DNA of 64,000 bases from UBA668 sp041918155 (GTDB taxonomy: Bacteria; Actinomycetota; Acidimicrobiia; Acidimicrobiales; Ilumatobacteraceae): positions 62,001 to 126,000 of the forward strand of contig JAYRWH010000058.1 of the NCBI GenBank assembly GCA_041918155.1, read 5' to 3'. Position numbers and translations under genes: made by a program. This document shows positions 60,419-64,000 of the stretch, piece after piece (position 1 is the stretch's first letter; the number at the start of each line of letters is the position of its first letter). Under the pieces are notes generated by a model. It saw only the letters and a list, made by a program, of their open reading frames with translations. It ran no database searches and was not told the origin of the DNA.

Positions 60419-61344
60419 TGATCGACGCGGACGATCTGGCGATGCTGGCTACCAGCTTCGAGGCGGCAGGTGCCGCCGATGCCGACTTCCACGAGCTGGG
60501 CTGGACCGACCTGCTGGAGATGGCGCCGTTGCAGGGGGCGGTCGCCGCGTTCGCCGTGCTGGGTCGTACCGGCTCGGTGGCCGGCCTGCTCGACGACGTC
60601 GTGGCCCACGCGTTGGGACTTTCCGTGGGCGCCGATGAGTGTGTGGCCATGCCGGCACCACACTCGGCCGTACCGGCTGGAGTGCGCAACGGCGACCTGG
60701 TGGAGGTCGACGGGTTGTTGTCGTCGCGTGCCGCGGCGGCCTCCATGGTGATCGTGCCGGTCGCGGGTGGCGGCATTGCGCGTGTAACGCTCGCGAATCT
60801 CGAAGTGGGCACTGCGGGGCTCGATCCGGGCGGCGCCAACCGGCGTGTTCGTGGCGCTGCCGTGGCCGCCACCGAGGAAGCGGGCGACTGGTCGGCCGCG
60901 GTCGTGCTCGCCCGCGTTGCGCTGGCCCAACAACTCGTTGCCGCGTCACGAGTGATGCTCGAGCTGGCCCGCCAGCACGCGATCGATCGCATCCAGTTCG
61001 GCAAGCCGATCGCGTCGTTCCAGGCGGTGCGCCACAAGCTGTCCGAGGCGTTGGTGGCGATCGAGGGCGCCGCCGCTGTGGCCGACGCCTGCATCGGTGA
61101 GGAGTGCGACCCGCTCTTGGCGGCATCGGCCAAGTCGTTGGCGGGTAAAGCGGCGCGCACTACCGCCACCCATTCCCAGCAGGTGTTGGCCGGCATCGGT
61201 TTCACCACCGATCACGCGTTCCACCTGTCGCTGAAGCGCACCCTGGTGCTCGACACCCTGTTCGGCTCGGCGCGCACGATCCCAGCCGAGATCGGTGCGG
61301 CGTTGCTGGCGCAGGGCGGCGCCCCGCGCCTCATCGAGCTCTGA
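60418..61344 (+). CDS. Acyl-CoA dehydrogenase, short subunit of a pair
   Basis: A 308-residue protein, shorter than the family norm (~380). The N-terminal and middle domains are degenerate. The C-terminal half keeps LARQHAIDRIQFGKPIASFQ followed by AVRHKLSEALVA, and AGIGFTTDHAFHLSLKRTL, typical of beta partners. It lacks the GGT-E-Q ending. ATG 60418 shares a base with the preceding TGA; GTG 60415 is an alternative. It closes the third dehydrogenase pair. Confidence 0.88.
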   Translation: MIDADDLAMLATSFEAAGAADADFHELGWTDLLEMAPLQGAVAAFAVLGRTGSVAGLLDDVVAHALGLSVGADECVAMPAPHSAVPAGVRNGDLVEVDGLLSSRAAAASMVIVPVAGGGIARVTLANLEVGTAGLDPGGANRRVRGAAVAATEEAGDWSAAVVLARVALAQQLVAASRVMLELARQHAIDRIQFGKPIASFQAVRHKLSEALVAIEGAAAVADACIGEECDPLLAASAKSLAGKAARTTATHSQQVLAGIGFTTDHAFHLSLKRTLVLDTLFGSARTIPAEIGAALLAQGGAPRLIEL

Positions 61345-61420
61345 CTGCGGAGACGAAGGCCGTGATCGACCAACGGTCTCGGTAATGCTGCGGTGCCGCC
61401 CGTTCCTGCGTTTGTGTCTT

Positions 61421-61470
61421 GTCCTGATGTCCATCGCCCGTGATGGGCGTATGACAGAAACGACCAGGAC
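61421..61470. terminator. Weak hairpin in the convergent gap
   Basis: GTCCTG (61421-61426) pairs with CAGGAC (61465-61470) around an inner GCCC-GTGAT-GGGC. It lies between convergent stops at 61344 and 61497; nothing else is seen in this 152-bp gap. Confidence 0.35.
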
Positions 61471-61496
61471 GGGGATGGCGAGCGTGACTGGTGGCG

Positions 61497-62723
61497 TCAG
61501 GTGATGACGCCGGACTCCTTCAGCGCGGCGATGCGATCCCAGTCGACGCCGAGTTCCATCAGCAGCAGTTCGGTGTGCTCGGCGAACTCGGGGGCGCGGC
61601 GGATGACCACCGGCTCCTCGTCGAACTGGATCGGGCCCGACACCATGTCGTAGCCGACGGGATTGCCGTCGTCGTCGACCACTGCGCTGATGTAGCCGTT
61701 GGCGCGCACCTGGCCGTCGGTGATCACCTGCACCGTGTCCTGCACCGGGGCCCACGGCCCGTCGAGCGTGCGCAGCACGACGCGCCACTCGTCGAGGGTC
61801 TTGCCGGCGAAGGCCTCCTGCAGGATGGCGACCAGCTCGGCGCCGTTGGCGCTGATCGACTCGGCCGTGGCGAATCTCTCGTCGGTGGCCAGCTCGGGGC
61901 GGCCGATGTGGTTGCACACGTCGGCCCAGTAGCGGGTGGGCTGCAGCATCACCAGGTTGAGGAAGCGGTTGTCCTGGGTGCGATAGCTGCCGGTGAGTGG
62001 ATTGTGGGTATTGGTGGTGACGCCGGTGGGCTGGCCGCGCCATGCCTTGCCCTGCATGATCGACGTGTCGATGCTCATGCCCATCGCCCACAAGCCGCTG
62101 GCGAGCAGCGAGGTGTCGACGACGCTCGGCGTGCCCGTGCGCTGGCGCTGGAACAGCGCCGCGGCGATGCCCCCCGCCAGGTTGGCACCCGAGATCGTGT
62201 CGCCGTAGGCCGGCCCGGGCGGGCCGATGATCGTGTCGAGGTCGCGCGGGGTGATACTCGCCGCCGTGGAGGCCCGGCACCAGTAGGCGGTCATGTCGTA
62301 ACCACCCTTCTCCGACTCGTCGCCCTTCGTGCCGAGCGCGCTGCCGCGGGCGTAGATGATGTTCGGGTTGTCGGCGCGGATGTCGTCGACCTCGAGGCGC
62401 ATCTTGCGGCGGGCTTCGGGAAGGAAGCTGGTGAGAAACACGTCGGCCCCGGCGACGAACTCGCCGAGCAGTTCGCGACCCTCGGGCTTGGCGAGATCGA
62501 CACCGATGCTGCGCTTGCCGTGGTTCGGGTGCGTCCAGGCCGGGTTGGGGTCGCCCATCACGAACTCGCCCATGCGCGACAGGCCGCGCTGGGGGTCGCC
62601 CGTGCGGGCATGTTCGAACTTGATCACGTCGGCGCCCCACTCGGCGAGCAACGCACCCGCGGAGGGCACGAAGCCCCACATGGACACCTCGACGACGCGG
62701 ACGCCTTCCAGCGGCTTCGACAT
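61497..62723 (-). CDS. CaiB/BaiF family (type III) CoA transferase
   Basis: A 408-residue family III CoA transferase with VRVVEVSMWGFVPSAGALLA followed by EWGADVIKFEH, HGKRSIGVDL, and the catalytic Asp175 in GPAYGDTISGANL. The C-terminal domain is complete. It lies 14 bp downstream of the aldehyde dehydrogenase, so they form one unit. With the one at 39748 there are two such enzymes, each beside a dehydrogenase set. Confidence 0.92.
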   Translation of the reverse strand: MSKPLEGVRVVEVSMWGFVPSAGALLAEWGADVIKFEHARTGDPQRGLSRMGEFVMGDPNPAWTHPNHGKRSIGVDLAKPEGRELLGEFVAGADVFLTSFLPEARRKMRLEVDDIRADNPNIIYARGSALGTKGDESEKGGYDMTAYWCRASTAASITPRDLDTIIGPPGPAYGDTISGANLAGGIAAALFQRQRTGTPSVVDTSLLASGLWAMGMSIDTSIMQGKAWRGQPTGVTTNTHNPLTGSYRTQDNRFLNLVMLQPTRYWADVCNHIGRPELATDERFATAESISANGAELVAILQEAFAGKTLDEWRVVLRTLDGPWAPVQDTVQVITDGQVRANGYISAVVDDDGNPVGYDMVSGPIQFDEEPVVIRRAPEFAEHTELLLMELGVDWDRIAALKESGVIT

Positions 62724-62737
62724 GGGGGTCAGTCCTC

Positions 62738-64000
62738 TCAGGCCTGGGACGGAGCCGGCTCGGCCAGGGTCTTGATCTGGAGGAACTCCTCCAGGCCGGC
62801 GACGCCCATCTCGCGGCCGAAGCCCGACTGCTTGTAGCCACCGAAGGGCGCCGCGGGGATGTTGTAGTTACCGCCGTTGATGCTGACCGTGCCGCTGCGG
62901 ATGCGGCGAGCGACCGCTCGCGCTCGCTCGCCGTCGCTGCAGTGCACCGCGCCCGAGAGGCCGAACAGCGAGTTGTTGGCGATTCGCACGGCGTCGTCGT
63001 CGCCGTCGTGGGGCAGGATCACCAGCACCGGTCCGAAGACCTCCTCCTGGGCGATGAAGCTGTCCTCGGCGGCGCCGACGATCAGCGTCGGCTCGAAGAA
63101 GAACCCCTTGTCGAGGTGCTCCGGGCGCTTGCCCCCAGTGGCCACCGTGGCCCCGTCGGCGACAGCGCGCTCGACATAGGTCTGCACCTTCTCGCGCTGG
63201 CGGGCGTTGATCAGCGGACCCATGTAGGTGCTGGGGTCGCTCGGGTCGCCGACCTTGAGGCCCTGCATCGTGCCCACGACCGTGGCAATGGCCTCATCGA
63301 GCTTGGCGCGGGGCACGACCAAGCGGGATGTGATGGCGCAGCCCTGGCCGGCATGCGACGAGGCCGCAAACGTGCAGAACAGCGAGCCGAACTGGACGGA
63401 CTCCTCGTCGAGCACCAAGTAGGCCGACTTGCCGCCGAGCTCGAGGAAGCACTTCTTCATCGTCGGTGCGGCGGCCGCCATGATCTTCTTGCCGACTGGG
63501 GTAGAGCCGGTGAACGTGACCATGTCGATCCGCTGGTCAGAGGTCAGCACCGCGCCGACTTCGGGATCGTTGGCAGTGAGGATGTTGATCACGCCGGGCG
63601 GGAAGTCGGTGTGGTCAGCGATCAGCTTGGCGATTGCCAGCGTCACGAGCGGGGTGTCGGGGGCACCCTTCAGCACGACCGTGCAGCCGGCGGCGAGGGC
63701 TGGCGCGATCTTGGCCAGGTTGAGCTGATTCGGGTAGTTGTAGGCAGTGATCGCGGCCACGACACCGAATGCCTCGCGCTCGACCCACACATGGTGCAGG
63801 CCTCCACGAGCCTCGGCGAGCCCGAGGTCGATTCCTCCGTCGTAGGTCGCGCACAGGTCGGCGTAGTACTCCAGCACGCCGATCGCCCCCTCGAGGGCTG
63901 GGCCGGTGGTGAGGACGTAGGGCACACCCACCTCGGCGATGGTGAGCGCGCGGAACTCTTCGAGGTTGGCTCTGAAGGCGGCGACGAGTTGGCGCAGGCA
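62738..64000 (-). CDS. Aldehyde dehydrogenase, 5' end cut by window edge
   Basis: 421 codons are visible to the right edge; the first ~70 residues of the family lie outside the window. Cofactor segment VVAAITAYNYPNQLNLAKI, FTGSTPVGKKIM, general base Glu in LELGGKSAYLV, catalytic Cys in AGQGCAITSRL, C-terminal FGGYKQSGFGREMG. An internal ATG at 63931 is not the start because the matching sequence continues upstream (EEFRALTIAEVG). It precedes the CoA transferase, so an aldehyde-to-acid-to-CoA route is plausible. Confidence 0.93.
   Translation of the reverse strand, partial: CLRQLVAAFRANLEEFRALTIAEVGVPYVLTTGPALEGAIGVLEYYADLCATYDGGIDLGLAEARGGLHHVWVEREAFGVVAAITAYNYPNQLNLAKIAPALAAGCTVVLKGAPDTPLVTLAIAKLIADHTDFPPGVINILTANDPEVGAVLTSDQRIDMVTFTGSTPVGKKIMAAAAPTMKKCFLELGGKSAYLVLDEESVQFGSLFCTFAASSHAGQGCAITSRLVVPRAKLDEAIATVVGTMQGLKVGDPSDPSTYMGPLINARQREKVQTYVERAVADGATVATGGKRPEHLDKGFFFEPTLIVGAAEDSFIAQEEVFGPVLVILPHDGDDDAVRIANNSLFGLSGAVHCSDGERARAVARRIRSGTVSINGGNYNIPAAPFGGYKQSGFGREMGVAGLEEFLQIKTLAEPAPSQA

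Noticed and set aside
1..64000. tRNA, rRNA, riboswitch, CRISPR array or replication origin
   Set aside because: No cloverleaf, conserved rRNA segment, known aptamer core, regular repeat-spacer pattern or DnaA-box cluster was noticed by eye.

Overview
The window is high-GC DNA with dense coding, many GTG starts and many 4-bp ATGA/GTGA stop/start overlaps. It carries an F420-type luciferase-like oxidoreductase, a DUF222-HNH gene, six TetR-family regulators and several acyl-CoA dehydrogenases. This points to an environmental actinobacterium, perhaps of class Acidimicrobiia. That placement is inference from gene content; no rRNA, tRNA or other phylogenetic marker is present.

Layout. (1) 1-7628: a D-2-hydroxyacid dehydrogenase/TetR pair faces a glycosidase-like operon (GHL-type TIM barrel, 3-hydroxyisobutyrate dehydrogenase-like enzyme, a 47-codon mini-gene, LrgA, LrgB), followed by a GH43. 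(2) 7668-10493: a DUF4143 ATPase and a gene graveyard of three truncated carbohydrate genes. (3) 10546-16952: a five-gene overlapping operon (two HSL-type esterases, GH3, SGNH hydrolase, GH43_24-like) behind a perfect LacI/GalR-type operator. No product has a visible signal peptide, so it should act on imported acylated oligosaccharides. (4) 17031-22244: SDR, Abhydrolase_10-type and CocE-type hydrolases, acyl-CoA dehydrogenase. (5) 22267-25834: remnant of a luciferase-like gene beside a DUF222-HNH gene, a mini zinc-ribbon gene, and an unusual amidoligase-like membrane protein. (6) 25911-31977: SDRs facing an ALDH-SDR-HIBADH-CMD-TetR operon. (7) 31980-37011: GH78 alpha-rhamnosidase and TetR divergent from a P450 and a xylose-isomerase-like gene. 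(8) 37108-64000: a catabolic island with three amidohydrolase_2 proteins, two CoA transferases, three tandem acyl-CoA dehydrogenase pairs, enoyl-CoA hydratase, ALDHs, a Rieske oxygenase and a separate ferredoxin-fused reductase.

Reading together: the genes suggest deglycosylation and de-esterification of complex, possibly plant-derived compounds, then oxygenation (P450, Rieske), CoA activation or transfer, and beta-oxidation-like breakdown. The substrate cannot be read from the sequence. The strongest regulatory signals are three families of palindromes. GTCAAC-N6-GTTGAC occurs twice at one amidohydrolase promoter and once, near-perfectly, before the adjacent TetR. RGATGCTRARCA-type half-sites occur before the P450/TetR pair and again 17 kb away before the hydrolase operon. 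GAGAAC-N3-GTTCTC-like sites lie around the acyl-CoA dehydrogenase and amidohydrolase genes. No tRNA, rRNA, CRISPR array, complete insertion sequence or replication origin was seen.
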